Shown piece after piece: positions 1 through 9,785 of a stretch of DNA of 64,000 nucleotides (position 1 is its first letter; each line of letters opens with the position of its first letter). The notes below the pieces were generated by a model. The model saw only the letters and a list, made by a program, of their open reading frames with translations. It did not search any database and had not been told where the DNA came from. This DNA comes from Meiothermus sp. (GTDB taxonomy: Bacteria; Deinococcota; Deinococci; Deinococcales; Thermaceae), in NCBI RefSeq assembly GCF_026004115.1, contig NZ_BPIM01000001.1, positions 434,001-498,000 on the forward strand, in the 5' to 3' direction. The translations under genes and the position numbers were made by a program.

Positions 1-45
1 CCAGGCCAGTACCGTGTAGAGAACGTAATCGAGAAGAGCGGGCAT
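1..45 (-). CDS. N-terminus of an unidentified protein (partial)
   Basis: The complement opens with ATG at position 45 and reads MPALLDYVLYTVLAW before leaving the window, which looks like the start of a membrane-associated protein. It lies downstream of the acyltransferase gene on the same strand. A glycosyltransferase would suit a glycosylated carotenoid pathway, but fifteen residues cannot show this. Confidence 0.45.
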   Translation of the reverse strand, partial: MPALLDYVLYTVLAW

Positions 46-101
46 AGGGGTCAGGTGAGGAACGAGCGATCAGCCATCGGCCTTGTTTGAGCCAGCGGCT
101 T

Positions 102-770
102 TCAGCGCCCTCCCGTCAGTTTACCCAGCGCCGCCCCCCAGGCCGCCATGCGCTCGTGGGTGCTCTGGCGCCCGGCCAGGCGCAGTTCAAAACCGGGTAG
201 CGGTTCCTCGGCGGGGGCGGTGCGAATCTGTTGGTCCAGTTCGGTGAGCATCTGTTCGAGGTGCTCGTGCAGCAGGTTCAGGTCAGGCCCCAGGGGTTCG
301 CCGAACACCAGGTAGGCCTCGGCGAACTCGTGCCCGCGCAGGGTGACCCTCGAGGCCACCGGCACCACCGGCACCCCTGCCTTCTCGGCGAACCAGACCA
401 CCCCTTTGTTCAGCTCGCCCAAAGCGCCAGGTGGGCGCAACTCACCTTCGGGAAAAACAATCAGCACCTGGCCCTGTTCCAAGGCCCGCAGACCCTCGCG
501 GGGCTTGGCCGCCGAAACCGTGTCCAGGTGGCGAAAAAAAGCGAACTCCCGTAAGCGGCGCTCCCCCACCACAATCTTGAAAGGCTTCCGGGCGCCCCAG
601 AATAAAACCGGCAACAGATAGCTATCCCACCAGGAGTGATGGTTGCCCGCCAGCACAAAAGCCCCCTCTGGCAACGCACCCCGCACCCACACCCCCCGCA
701 AACCCCGTTGGACGGTACGGCGGAACAACACCCGGAAGAAAGCGGCCAGCAATCGTGCCCAAGGTCGCAT
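102..770 (-). CDS. PlsC-family 1-acyl-glycerol-phosphate acyltransferase-like protein
   Basis: This 222-residue protein belongs to the lysophosphatidate acyltransferase superfamily. NHHSWWD (about residue 43) is the catalytic H-x4-D motif, and FPEG (about residue 105) is the acyl-acceptor motif. An N-terminal hydrophobic stretch suggests peripheral membrane attachment. The family transfers acyl chains to sn-2 of lysophosphatidate or to related acceptors. It stands at the end of a run of carotenoid genes on the same strand, so I infer that the acceptor could be a carotenoid glycoside, as in the acylated thermozeaxanthins of Thermus. Plain phospholipid synthesis is the alternative. The ATG is preceded only by a cramped AGCAGG. 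Confidence 0.82.
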   Translation of the reverse strand: MRPWARLLAAFFRVLFRRTVQRGLRGVWVRGALPEGAFVLAGNHHSWWDSYLLPVLFWGARKPFKIVVGERRLREFAFFRHLDTVSAAKPREGLRALEQGQVLIVFPEGELRPPGALGELNKGVVWFAEKAGVPVVPVASRVTLRGHEFAEAYLVFGEPLGPDLNLLHEHLEQMLTELDQQIRTAPAEEPLPGFELRLAGRQSTHERMAAWGAALGKLTGGR

Positions 771-885
771 CCTGCTTACACCCTACCAGGGTCAAGCACC
801 AAAGGTCGAGGGGCTGGGCGTGGCGTAAACGGTCGTATACCGCAGACTACCAGACACGATTCGAAAGGCTTTCAGCACCAGGCCT

Positions 886-2040
886 TTAGCCTTCAGTCAT
901 CGGCACCCGTCCGGGCCCTCCAGCACGCCGCAGATACGAGCCCCAGGCCAACGCGTTCATAGCCAGGCCGCACACCAAAGCCGCCGGCCACAGGCCAAAC
1001 AGGGCCAGCCCAACAGGGATGAACAGGGCCTCGAGCCGGTAAGCCCAGGCAAAAGACCTGTTTCGGTGCAACTCGGGCCCCAGCCGACCGTATATCCAGG
1101 AAATCAGGGCACCCACCGCGAACCAGGCCAGGTAGTTCTGTAAGGGAGCGCCATACCAGAGGGGATGGGGGTCTTGCCAGGCCCAGTAGCCCCGGGCAGG
1201 CATCAGGGCTTCCAGGCCCAGATCCCAGGCCACCACCAGCAATCCGGTCAGCCAAGGCCGCCCCCCAGCCAGCCCATGCGCCGAGAGCACCAAGGCAAAC
1301 CAGCCCAGCGGCACAATCAGGGGCACGCCCAGCACGGTAGGCGGCGGGGCCCCCAGGTAGGTGTATTGACCAAAGGGCAGGCCCGTTTTACTGCCCAGAA
1401 GCTCCACCCCCAGGCCCAGAGCAAAGGCCAGCGCAAACAGCAGCCCAATCCGAGCCCCTACCTGCGCGTAGCCCCACCATAGCGCGGCCAGGCTGATGAG
1501 CGACATCTGCACCAGGCTGATGAGGGCGAAGCCCTCGGGCCATAGCGGCACCGGAATGCGCACCAGCACCGCCAGCGCCAGCAGCACCATCCAGGGCTTC
1601 AGGTGGGTTCTAAGCCATTTGAGGCGTACCAGGGCTTCCGGCTGCCCTAAAAGCCAGAGCGCCTGGGTTGTGGCAGTCGCCAACAACACCGCCCATACCA
1701 GAAGCGCAGCCTGGCCCCCCACAAGCCAACCAACTGCGCCCCCCAGCAACGCAGCTCCAAGCGCCACTACCGCCAGGGTTCGGCGAGCGGCCCAGAGCAG
1801 GTCGCCCCCCCAAACCGCCAGCACAGCCAGCACACAGCCCCACCAGGCCAGGGCCGCGCCCAGCAAGTCATCGGCCCTCAGCACCAGCAGCACCGCGCCC
1901 AACAATGCCAGGCCCATCCCCCCCAGCCCGCCCCACCAGCGCAGCCAGGCCGGGCCCGCCTCCTTCTGGGGTGAGCGAACCCAGACCAGCCCGCCCCAGG
2001 CCAATAAAAACGTAAGCAGGGTAATGAGTAACAGGTTCAC
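886..2040 (-). CDS. cruF: CruF-like carotenoid 1',2'-hydratase, membrane protein
   Basis: This integral membrane protein of about 384 residues has many hydrophobic helices. The signature segment [16 protein letters not shown] is typical of the CruF / bisanhydrobacterioruberin hydratase family (DUF422). These enzymes add water to the psi end of a linear or monocyclic carotenoid, giving a 1'-hydroxyl that can be glycosylated. I place the start at GTG 2040, one base after the stop of the upstream cyclase gene, which suggests translational coupling. An ATG at 2103 would overlap the cyclase and add a poorly convincing N-terminus. Its place between a cyclase and an acyltransferase supports a role in tailoring the non-cyclised end. 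Confidence 0.85.
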   Translation of the reverse strand: MNLLLITLLTFLLAWGGLVWVRSPQKEAGPAWLRWWGGLGGMGLALLGAVLLVLRADDLLGAALAWWGCVLAVLAVWGGDLLWAARRTLAVVALGAALLGGAVGWLVGGQAALLVWAVLLATATTQALWLLGQPEALVRLKWLRTHLKPWMVLLALAVLVRIPVPLWPEGFALISLVQMSLISLAALWWGYAQVGARIGLLFALAFALGLGVELLGSKTGLPFGQYTYLGAPPPTVLGVPLIVPLGWFALVLSAHGLAGGRPWLTGLLVVAWDLGLEALMPARGYWAWQDPHPLWYGAPLQNYLAWFAVGALISWIYGRLGPELHRNRSFAWAYRLEALFIPVGLALFGLWPAALVCGLAMNALAWGSYLRRAGGPGRVPMTEG

Positions 2041-2041
2041 G

Positions 2042-3229
2042 CTATCCTCGTTTTGGGGCCATAGCACCCCGCCGGGCCCCCTGCCAGCGCATGCCCAGCA
2101 CATCGAGGGTTGCCCTCAAAAAGGCCGGAATATCCACCGAGGCCATAATTTGCAAATCCTCGAGCCAGCCGGTCTCCTCGTCCAAAAAGTGCAGCACCCG
2201 CTGGGGCGGGTTTCGGCGGAACAGGTCGCCAAACACCTTCGGCCCCGATCTGCGCTGTTTTTGAAGCACATTGAGCAGCACGCTGTCCATCCAGGCATGC
2301 CGGTTGAGGGTAGGTTCTGGATAAAAAGGCTGCCCGGTCTGTCGCAGCGCCTCGGCCATGCGCCGCGACTGCTCCTGAATACGGCGGAAGGTATAGCCGG
2401 TAGAAGCCTTGGTGCGGCCTCCGGCCATGCCGATATTGATTACATGGGCACTTTGCCTGCGGGGAAAGGGGGCATCGGTCATGGGGATGATGCCAAACTC
2501 ACCCTCGAGGATTTCGTAGCTTTCCAGGCCCAGAATGCCCTTTAGATACTCGCGCAGGCCCGCATCGTAGGCTTCCGGGGGCAGCAGCTCTGGCGAGAAC
2601 AGGGTGTACTCCACCAGCGCGGTCTGGGCATCGAGAGGCAGCACATACACAAACCGCACCGCCCCTTGCTGCGCCACCCGGAAATCCATGAAAGTAGCCG
2701 CCTCCGTATCGAAAACCGGCCTCGAGGCCCGGACAACCCAGCCCTTGAAGTGCTGTAACAGGTAATGGTACCGAGGGTTCTGGGGAGGTGGCCGGTACAG
2801 GCTGCTAAAAGCCCACCGGCCCCGGAAGGTTTGTCCACCAAGCCCTACCAACACCCCGTCATCCTGCTCCTCAATATGCGAAATTTCCCCGTATCGAACG
2901 GCAACATTGGGCTGTTCCGCAATAAAGCGGTTCATGAACCCATAAAAGTCCAGGCCCCGGATCATCTTGTAGGCGTAGGGGGCAATTTCCAACCGCTTGG
3001 AAATCCCTTCTGCATGAAACCAGACCCGGTTCCATTTGCGAAAAACCACCTTTTCAAAGGGGCCTTCCCCCACTTCCCAAAAACACCAGGTGCGGTCGTT
3101 GGTGGTTTTGGGCGCCCGGTCGAGCAACAAGATGCGCTCTTCGCGCAGCCCGGCCTGCACCAGGTGGTAGGCCAGGCTCAGGCCCGCCGCACCGGCCCCG
3201 GCAATGATGTAGTCGTAAGGCTCGCTCAC
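2042..3229 (-). CDS. crtY: Lycopene cyclase (CrtY-type flavoprotein)
   Basis: This 395-residue protein has an N-terminal dinucleotide-binding fold, IIAGAGAAGLSLAYHL, followed by NDRTWCFWE, a hallmark of CrtY-type lycopene beta-cyclases. GMAGGRTKASTGYTF in the C-terminal half is the conserved cyclase segment near the active site. The family closes the psi ends of lycopene to beta-ionone rings at the membrane. Because a CruF hydratase is encoded directly downstream, I infer a monocyclase product of the gamma-carotene type, with the other end kept for hydration. The CrtO-like gene lies 92 bases upstream on the same strand. Confidence 0.88.
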   Translation of the reverse strand: MSEPYDYIIAGAGAAGLSLAYHLVQAGLREERILLLDRAPKTTNDRTWCFWEVGEGPFEKVVFRKWNRVWFHAEGISKRLEIAPYAYKMIRGLDFYGFMNRFIAEQPNVAVRYGEISHIEEQDDGVLVGLGGQTFRGRWAFSSLYRPPPQNPRYHYLLQHFKGWVVRASRPVFDTEAATFMDFRVAQQGAVRFVYVLPLDAQTALVEYTLFSPELLPPEAYDAGLREYLKGILGLESYEILEGEFGIIPMTDAPFPRRQSAHVINIGMAGGRTKASTGYTFRRIQEQSRRMAEALRQTGQPFYPEPTLNRHAWMDSVLLNVLQKQRRSGPKVFGDLFRRNPPQRVLHFLDEETGWLEDLQIMASVDIPAFLRATLDVLGMRWQGARRGAMAPKRG

Positions 3230-3321
3230 CTTGTATCAGGCTACGCCGCAACACCCGGCCCGGACTAGTCGGGATTACAAATCGATCAGCTTACCACCGC
3301 ACCCACGATACCAACCGAACC

Positions 3322-4854
<1,533 letters not shown>

Positions 4855-4949
4855 ACCGGCAGCATCATACGCCAGCAATCGGCAAGGCCGTCTGTTGGCG
4901 AGCGCTAAATCTCTGGCTTTTCATCCCACGATCAAGCCACGACCAAGCC

Positions 4950-5777
4950 CTACGCGCCCCGCAGCCAGATGGCCTTGGGCAGGAGCATCACCCGCTCGTA
5001 GGTGGAAAGCGAGGCCCGCCTCGAGAGGTTGTCCCAGCGCATCAGCTCGAGCTTGTCCAGAATACCCTGGTACTGCAGGGCCGCCAGCGCAATGGCCGCG
5101 CGCCCGGTCTGGAGGTACTTAAGGCCCCCCAGGCCCTCGCGGTAAAGCCGGCGGGCCTCCAGGGCCAGTTCGCGCATCAGGCCCACGTAGCGCGGGCTAA
5201 TGCAACCCTGGCGGAGGTCTTCAATGGACACCCCGTGCTTGTGCATCAGCTCGTCCGGCAGGTACACCCGGCCCAGCGCCAGGTCTTCGCCCACATCGCG
5301 CAGGCAGTTGGTAAGCTGCATGGCCTGACCCAGCTTGATGGCCGCACTGCGGCCCGCTGCACCCGCCCCGCCAACGGGCGCTATCATCAGTCCCACGGTT
5401 CCGGCTACCCGGTAGCAGTAGGTGTATAGCTCCTCCATGGTTTCCAGCCGCACCGGGTTCAGGTCGGTCAGGAAACCCTCTTTCATATCGGCAAAGGCTT
5501 GGTGGGGAATGTCCCAGCGCTCTAATGCCCAGGCCAGGGCCACTTCCCAGTCTTCTCTGGGAAGCCCGGCATAAGCACGCCCAATTCCGGCCCACCATTC
5601 GTTCAAATCGGCCAGCGGGTTGGCCGACTCATCTACGGCGTCGTCCCCAATGCGGCAGGCCGCATACACGGCCCAAGCCCCTTTGCGGGCTTCACCCCGG
5701 AACAGCAAACTACCGTAATAAAATGTAGCCGAGTGGCGACGGATAATTTCCGATACTGCCTGCCAGTTGGGTTCCAT
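4950..5777 (-). CDS. crtB: Phytoene synthase
   Basis: This 275-residue prenyl-synthase-fold enzyme joins two geranylgeranyl diphosphates to phytoene, the first committed step of carotenoid synthesis. The two aspartate-rich metal sites are visible: GDDAVDES in the first half and LRDVGEDLALGRVYLP in the second. YTYCYRVAGTVG is also typical of squalene/phytoene synthases. ATG 5777 has a good ribosome site (CAGGAG, six bases away), so the longer open frame reaching to 6017 is not the real start. It lies in the minus-strand run facing away from litR, so it is a likely target of light control. Confidence 0.95.
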   Translation of the reverse strand: MEPNWQAVSEIIRRHSATFYYGSLLFRGEARKGAWAVYAACRIGDDAVDESANPLADLNEWWAGIGRAYAGLPREDWEVALAWALERWDIPHQAFADMKEGFLTDLNPVRLETMEELYTYCYRVAGTVGLMIAPVGGAGAAGRSAAIKLGQAMQLTNCLRDVGEDLALGRVYLPDELMHKHGVSIEDLRQGCISPRYVGLMRELALEARRLYREGLGGLKYLQTGRAAIALAALQYQGILDKLELMRWDNLSRRASLSTYERVMLLPKAIWLRGA

Positions 5778-5815
5778 TCTGGTCTCCTGGGTAAAACCTC
5801 GAAAAGTGCTATTGG

Positions 5816-6493
5816 CTAAGAATGCCCCTGTTCTCCGGCTGTGACTTTTGTCCCTGTCACAAATCCTACCGACCTTTCCCGCCAGCCGTCTACCTTGAAA
5901 CCCCTTTTGGATAGCGAATCCATTAGCCCAGGCAGGGTTGGAAAGCGCAATCCAGTCCATTCCAGCACGCGCTGGAGGGGGCTGTCGGAGCGGTGGCTGA
6001 ACATGATCCACAAACACCCGCCCGGTTTGAGCACCCGGTAGATTTCGTCTAGTACCGGCTGAGGATGGGGGAATTCGTTCCAGCTGCCCCCCACCACCAC
6101 CCCGTCCACCGCTGCCTCGGGCAGGGGAATGGCCTCGGCGCGGGCCAGCAGGGGAACCAAACCCGCATGTCCGCTGGCCTTCCGCAGGGCAACCTTGAGC
6201 ATGGCCGGCGAAAGATCGAGGGCATAGACCCTGGCCGCGCCGGCCTCGAGCAAAGCCCGGGCGTACAGGCCTGTAGAGGTGCCTAGGTCTAAGAACACCC
6301 GCCCCTCCACCGGCCCTACCCTTTGCCGCATCAGATCAAACTCTTCCTCCAGGGGAAAGTGCCGCCCGGAAAGCAAACTGAGGGCCCGCTTGCGCCAGAT
6401 TTCATAACCCAGGGCGGTCAGGGGCCACAGGTTGGTACGGGCCGCCAGGGTAAGGGGTGCGGGCTGGCGTTGGTCAGGGAACAATTGCTGCAT
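5816..6493 (-). CDS. Class I SAM-dependent methyltransferase
   Basis: The protein has 225 residues. VFLDLGTSTGLYARALLEAGA is motif I of class I methyltransferases, YALDLSPAML is the acidic end of strand 2, and DGVVVGGSWNEFPHP covers motif II. The region EIYRVLKPGGCLWIMFSHR is post-motif II, as in the UbiE/Methyltransf_11 group. The substrate is unknown. It is the first gene of the minus-strand carotenoid run, 38 bases before crtB, and it starts at ATG 6493 behind GAGGTGG. Probably it is co-transcribed with crtB and light-regulated. A direct role in carotenoid methylation is only a guess. Confidence 0.85.
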   Translation of the reverse strand: MQQLFPDQRQPAPLTLAARTNLWPLTALGYEIWRKRALSLLSGRHFPLEEEFDLMRQRVGPVEGRVFLDLGTSTGLYARALLEAGAARVYALDLSPAMLKVALRKASGHAGLVPLLARAEAIPLPEAAVDGVVVGGSWNEFPHPQPVLDEIYRVLKPGGCLWIMFSHRSDSPLQRVLEWTGLRFPTLPGLMDSLSKRGFKVDGWRERSVGFVTGTKVTAGEQGHS

Positions 6494-6536
6494 GGGCCAC
6501 CTCAGATTCGGATAAATTCCTAAACTTGAACACAGG

Positions 6537-6557
6537 TTTGACACGTATTGGCACAAA
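6537..6557. promoter_or_regulatory. Imperfect dyad between the crt run and litR, possible CRP/FNR-family site
   Basis: A 21-bp stretch begins TTTGACAC and ends GGCACAAA, with outer arms TTTG and CAAA. It lies just upstream of the -35 box of litR and about 44 bases before the methyltransferase/crtB start. LdrP, encoded 1 kb away, is a CRP-family activator of light-induced promoters in Thermus. Assigning this site to LdrP or LitR is inference. Confidence 0.35.
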
Positions 6558-6560
6558 CCC

Positions 6561-6589
6561 TTGACATAACTTATACAGTAGCGTATCCT
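6561..6589 (+). promoter_or_regulatory. litR promoter
   Basis: A perfect TTGACA (6561-6566), a 17-base spacer and TATCCT (6584-6589) lie 24 bases before the litR ATG. TATCCT-like -10 boxes are normal in Thermaceae. In the CarH/LitR family the repressor sits over its own -35/-10 region in the dark, so this is a likely LitR operator as well. Confidence 0.7.
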
Positions 6590-6613
6590 ATTTTTCAACA
6601 AAAGGGTTTACTT

Positions 6614-7495
6614 ATGCGCAACGATCTGGGGGTTTACACCATCGCCGAAGTGGAGGAGCGGACAGGGCTCTCCACCGCACTGCTCCGCCAATGGGAGCGG
6701 CGCTATGGCTTCCCCCGGCCCGAGCGCTCGCCGGGTGGACATAGGTTGTACAGCGAGACCGACCTCGAGGCCCTGCGCCATATCAAACAATGGATTTCCG
6801 AAGGGGTAGCCCCCGCTCAGGCCGTCAAGCGCTACCTCGAGGGCCTGACCCAGGAAGGGCCCCGCCCCCCCGAAACGCTCTCGCTCGAGCTCGAGGAGGC
6901 CCTGCTGCGCGCCGACACCGAAGCGGCCGAGCGGGTTCTTTCGGAAGCCTACAAACTGCACCCCATGGAAACGGTCGTCCTGGAGGTCATCTCGTCCTGT
7001 CTGCGCCGCATTGGCGACGGCTGGCACATGGGCCGGGTCACCACCGCCCAGGAGCATTTTGCCAGCACCTACCTGCGGGGTTCCTTGCAAGGCCTGCTCA
7101 GTCTGATGGGGGGTTCGCTGGGCCCCACCCTGGTGGTCTCGACCCTCCCGGGCGAGCAGCACGAGATCGGAAGCCTGATCACCGCGCTATTCTTGCGCCG
7201 GGCCGGCTACACCGTGCACTACCTGGGCCCCAACACCCCCCTCGCCGACCTCAAATCCTTTGCCGAGCGCACCGGAGCCAGGGCCATCGTGCTTTCGGCG
7301 GCCCAGCCGGTTTCGCTGGAGTCGCTGCCCCACCAGGCCCTGCGCCCGCTCGCCCCGTTGGTAGTGGTTGGCGGACGCGCCGCTGCCAACGACCCGCGCC
7401 TGGTCGAGCGACTGGGGGCGCGCTACCTGGGGAACGATCCACGCGCCCTGGCCGATTCGCTCTCAGCGGTGCTGAAGGAGGAAGGCCTGTGGTAG
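6614..7495 (+). CDS. litR: LitR/CarH light-sensing MerR-type repressor with B12-binding domain
   Basis: This 293-residue protein has a MerR-type DNA-binding domain (VYTIAEVEERTGLSTALLRQWERRYG, residues 7-32, with RSPGGHRLYSETD after it) and a C-terminal cobalamin domain. It has the W-x9-EH motif (W137, E147, H148) that cups adenosylcobalamin in CarH, and the E-x-H-x-x-G motif (H183) providing the lower ligand. In Thermus the dark tetramer represses carotenoid genes and light breaks it apart. Divergent placement from crtB fits this exactly. ATG 6614 gives the canonical N-terminus; the in-frame ATG at 6548 lies inside the promoter. Confidence 0.95.
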   Translation: MRNDLGVYTIAEVEERTGLSTALLRQWERRYGFPRPERSPGGHRLYSETDLEALRHIKQWISEGVAPAQAVKRYLEGLTQEGPRPPETLSLELEEALLRADTEAAERVLSEAYKLHPMETVVLEVISSCLRRIGDGWHMGRVTTAQEHFASTYLRGSLQGLLSLMGGSLGPTLVVSTLPGEQHEIGSLITALFLRRAGYTVHYLGPNTPLADLKSFAERTGARAIVLSAAQPVSLESLPHQALRPLAPLVVVGGRAAANDPRLVERLGARYLGNDPRALADSLSAVLKEEGLW

Positions 7496-7589
7496 GGTTG
7501 GGCTTTTCCGGGGAGGGTGCTCCTTGTGGAGCAAAATCGCCATCTTTTTGCCATGTTGCAGTCTCGCAAGTCCTGTTCAAGGAGGCCAT

Positions 7590-8180
7590 ATGAAAAAGGT
7601 ACGTAGGAAAGAGGTAATCTATCGGGCAGGCGACCGTGCGGATGTGCTGTACCACCTCGAGCGGGGCCTGGTGCGCATTGTCGAAATTCTGCCCGATGGA
7701 CGCCAGCTCACCTTGCGCCACGTGCTGCCCGGCGACTATTTTGGCGAAGAGGGTCTGAGCGAGCGGCAGTACAAGTACACCGCCGAAGCCCTCACCGACG
7801 CAGCCGCTTTTGCCGTAGACCCCAAAACCCTCTCCAGCGACGACCTGCGGGCCCTGGCCGCCAGCCTCGCCAGCCAGATGGCTCAGGTACAGGCCTACGA
7901 GACCCACCTGCAATGGGGCGAACTCCGCAGCCGCATCTGCCGCTATCTGCTCTACCTGGCCGCCACCGCCGCCCAAGGCCAGGACGAACGCGGGGTCTAC
8001 GTTACCGCCAGCCACGAGGAAATCGCCGACGCCACTGCCTCCACCCGCGAGTCGGTCAGCAAGCTGCTCTCCGACCTGCGCCACGAGGGCATCCTGGACA
8101 CCGGCTACCGCAAAATTTATCTGGTAGATCGCAAAACCTTAGAGCTCGAGGCCGAAAGCCGGATGCTACAAGCGGTGTAG
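7590..8180 (+). CDS. ldrP: CRP/FNR-family transcriptional activator, LdrP-like
   Basis: This 196-residue protein has a cyclic-nucleotide-binding-fold N-terminus (YRAGDRADVLYHLERGLVR, LPGDYFGEEGL) and a CRP-type winged helix (VTASHEEIADATASTRESVSKLLSDL) with recognition helix TRESVSKLL. It has no cysteine cluster, so it is unlike oxygen-sensing FNR. In Thermus, LdrP sits directly downstream of LitR and activates crtB and other light-induced genes without needing cAMP. AAGGAGG at 7579-7585 fixes the start at ATG 7590. The 94-base gap after litR has no terminator, so the two are probably co-transcribed. Confidence 0.9.
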   Translation: MKKVRRKEVIYRAGDRADVLYHLERGLVRIVEILPDGRQLTLRHVLPGDYFGEEGLSERQYKYTAEALTDAAAFAVDPKTLSSDDLRALAASLASQMAQVQAYETHLQWGELRSRICRYLLYLAATAAQGQDERGVYVTASHEEIADATASTRESVSKLLSDLRHEGILDTGYRKIYLVDRKTLELEAESRMLQAV

Positions 8181-8187
8181 AGGTTCT

Positions 8188-9087
8188 ATGAAGGTACTCA
8201 TCGTCGGCGGCAGCGGCTATGTGGGCAGCCACTTAGCGCGGCACCTGCTGGAGCAGGGCCACCAGGTCACGGTGGCCTCGAGGCGCGGCGAGGGCCCCCT
8301 GGCCGGGGTGCGCTACGTGATGGCCGATGCCGCCAAAGACGAGAATCTTCAGCAGGCCGCCCAGGGCCAGGAAGCCCTGATCTACCTGGTGGGCATCATC
8401 CGCGAGCGCGGCGACCAGACCTTCCGTCAGGCCCACGTGGAGGGGGTGCGCCATAGCCTGGCGGCGGCCAGGATGGCGGGTATCCGTCGCTTTGTGCACA
8501 TGTCGGCGCTGGGCACCGCCCGGGGCACCGGCAGCCGCTACTACGAGACCAAGGCCGAAGGCGAAGAACTGGTACAGGCCTCCGGACTGGACTGGACGAT
8601 TCTGCGCCCCAGCCTGATATTCGGCCAGGGCGACGAGTTCTTTGGGGGCATTTTGAAAGGGTTGGTCACCGCCCCTATTCCCTTCATCCCTCAAATTGGC
8701 GATGGTAGCTTTGTTTTCCGCCCAATCTGGGTGGGCGACGTGGCCCGGGCTTTCGAACAGGCCCTGAGCCGCCCCCACACCTTTTACCGCAGCTACAACC
8801 TGGTAGGGCCCAAGGAGTACACCTTCCGCGAACTGCTGCTGCTGGTGCGCGATACCCTGGGCTCGCGCAAACCCCTGCTGCCCATCCCGCTGGCCCTGAT
8901 GGATCGGGTGGTTCCGCTTATTTCTCCTCTGCCCTTCAGCCCCATCACCCTGGATCAGTACTTACAGCTCAAAATGGGTAATACCGCCGACCCGGTGTAC
9001 ATGCGCAACGTTTTCTCTTTAGAGGAACGCACCCTGGAAGTGGAGCTACCCGGAATCCTCAAAACTAAACAGTTGGTCAGTGCATAG
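8188..9087 (+). CDS. Extended SDR / NDUFA9-like NAD(P)-binding protein
   Basis: The protein has 299 residues with an N-terminal Rossmann motif (MKVLIVGGSGYVGSHLARHL). YYETKAEGEELV resembles the YxxxK active-site motif of atypical SDRs. The overall pattern (RFVHMSALG, LDWTILRPSLIFG) matches the NmrA/NDUFA9 group of NAD(P)-binding proteins, several of which have lost classical catalysis. It starts seven bases after ldrP and so belongs to the litR-ldrP unit. A role in carotenoid or membrane lipid metabolism is possible, but the sequence does not show one. Confidence 0.8.
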   Translation: MKVLIVGGSGYVGSHLARHLLEQGHQVTVASRRGEGPLAGVRYVMADAAKDENLQQAAQGQEALIYLVGIIRERGDQTFRQAHVEGVRHSLAAARMAGIRRFVHMSALGTARGTGSRYYETKAEGEELVQASGLDWTILRPSLIFGQGDEFFGGILKGLVTAPIPFIPQIGDGSFVFRPIWVGDVARAFEQALSRPHTFYRSYNLVGPKEYTFRELLLLVRDTLGSRKPLLPIPLALMDRVVPLISPLPFSPITLDQYLQLKMGNTADPVYMRNVFSLEERTLEVELPGILKTKQLVSA

Positions 9088-9131
9088 TCTGGAATACTGT
9101 CGAAAAACATCCGCCGTCCTACCCTGAGAGC

Positions 9132-9407
9132 GTGACTAAGTCTGCTCGGCCCTATCTGTTGAAAATGAACACGCCCTCCGACCCACTCAAGCGCTTCGAG
9201 GAAGGGCTTCCGCACAGCCGAGAAGGCTTGCTCAAGCTATGGGCAGCGCTGGCCCCCAGGGTTCGCGCTGCCGATCCGGGGCGCTACTTTGCCGTGCAGG
9301 AAGCCCTCGAGCAGGACATTCCCTTCCCCGTGCTGGTATTGTACGTATTCCGCGAATGCCGCCGGGCCCTGGAAGACAACCCCACCCAGGAACGGGCTGC
9401 CGAGTAA
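9132..9407 (+). CDS. Small hypothetical protein, 91 residues
   Basis: I do not recognise this protein. It is charged, with a central helix-like region rich in Leu, Arg and Glu (RFEEGLPHSREGLLKLWAAL) and no signal peptide or membrane segment. The start is GTG 9132 or ATG 9165; neither has a good ribosome site. It follows the SDR gene by 44 bases in the same direction, so it may be the tail of the litR unit. Confidence 0.5.
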   Translation: MTKSARPYLLKMNTPSDPLKRFEEGLPHSREGLLKLWAALAPRVRAADPGRYFAVQEALEQDIPFPVLVLYVFRECRRALEDNPTQERAAE

Positions 9408-9428
9408 CACCGGATTCAGAACAACAGC

Positions 9429-9543
9429 CAAAACCAAAGACCCACAGACTGTCTTTCTAGAGCACGCCCCTCCCTGTTTGGCGAAAAAGCGTCGCCGAGT
9501 CGCCCATTCCAGGGGGGGCGGTACCGCCCTCCGCTACACGGAT
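9429..9543 (-). repeat. Dispersed repeat element, left copy (inverted relative to the right copy)
   Basis: Read on the complement, this shares ordered blocks with 39995-40107: ATCCG then AGCGGAGGGCG, a G-or-A, TACCGCCCC; then GACGCTTTTTCG; then GGAGGGG followed by GTGCTCT; then AAAGACAG and TGGGT. Differences are small indels and single bases. The element carries a short GGCGGTACCGCC palindrome. It stands just outside the polysaccharide locus and has no coding content I trust. Confidence 0.75.
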
Positions 9544-9573
9544 AGAGCGCTCTTCACATAGAATGAGCCTCTT

Positions 9574-9592
9574 CCTCCCCCAACTGGGGAGG
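9574..9592. repeat. Short perfect inverted repeat
   Basis: CCTCCCC and GGGGAGG pair across a 5-base loop. There is no T-run after it on either strand, so it is not a standard terminator. It is one of three hairpins in the 370-base gene-free stretch before the WecA-like gene. Confidence 0.5.
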
Positions 9593-9660
9593 CTAGGTGG
9601 GGGCATAACACCCAGCCATCTCGCCTTGCTACGAGCATTTTTGCAACTCGGAGACTCGAA

Positions 9661-9700
9661 ATCCAAGCACCCATGGGCCGGGCCCGGCCCACGCTTGGAT
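9661..9700. repeat. Strong hairpin with GC-rich core
   Basis: The outer arms ATCCAAGC and GCTTGGAT are perfect, and the inner GGGCC-GGGCCC-GGCCC is itself self-complementary. The whole spans 40 bases. It may act as a REP-like structure or a transcription block at the end of the minus-strand WecA-like gene, although no T-run follows. Confidence 0.55.
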
Positions 9701-9763
9701 GCGCAACATACGTCTGGGTGCAGACGCATTCTCGTTTTCGCGGGCGGCAACGCCTGTGAAGGG

Positions 9764-9785
9764 CGCTATAGTGACGCCTATAGCG
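9764..9785. repeat. Hairpin overlapping the end of the WecA-like gene
   Basis: CGCTATAG and CTATAGCG form perfect 8-base arms around a 6-base loop, and nearby GGG and CCC extend the stem. The stop codon of the WecA-like gene (9778-9780) lies inside the hairpin. It may stabilise the transcript end. Confidence 0.5.
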
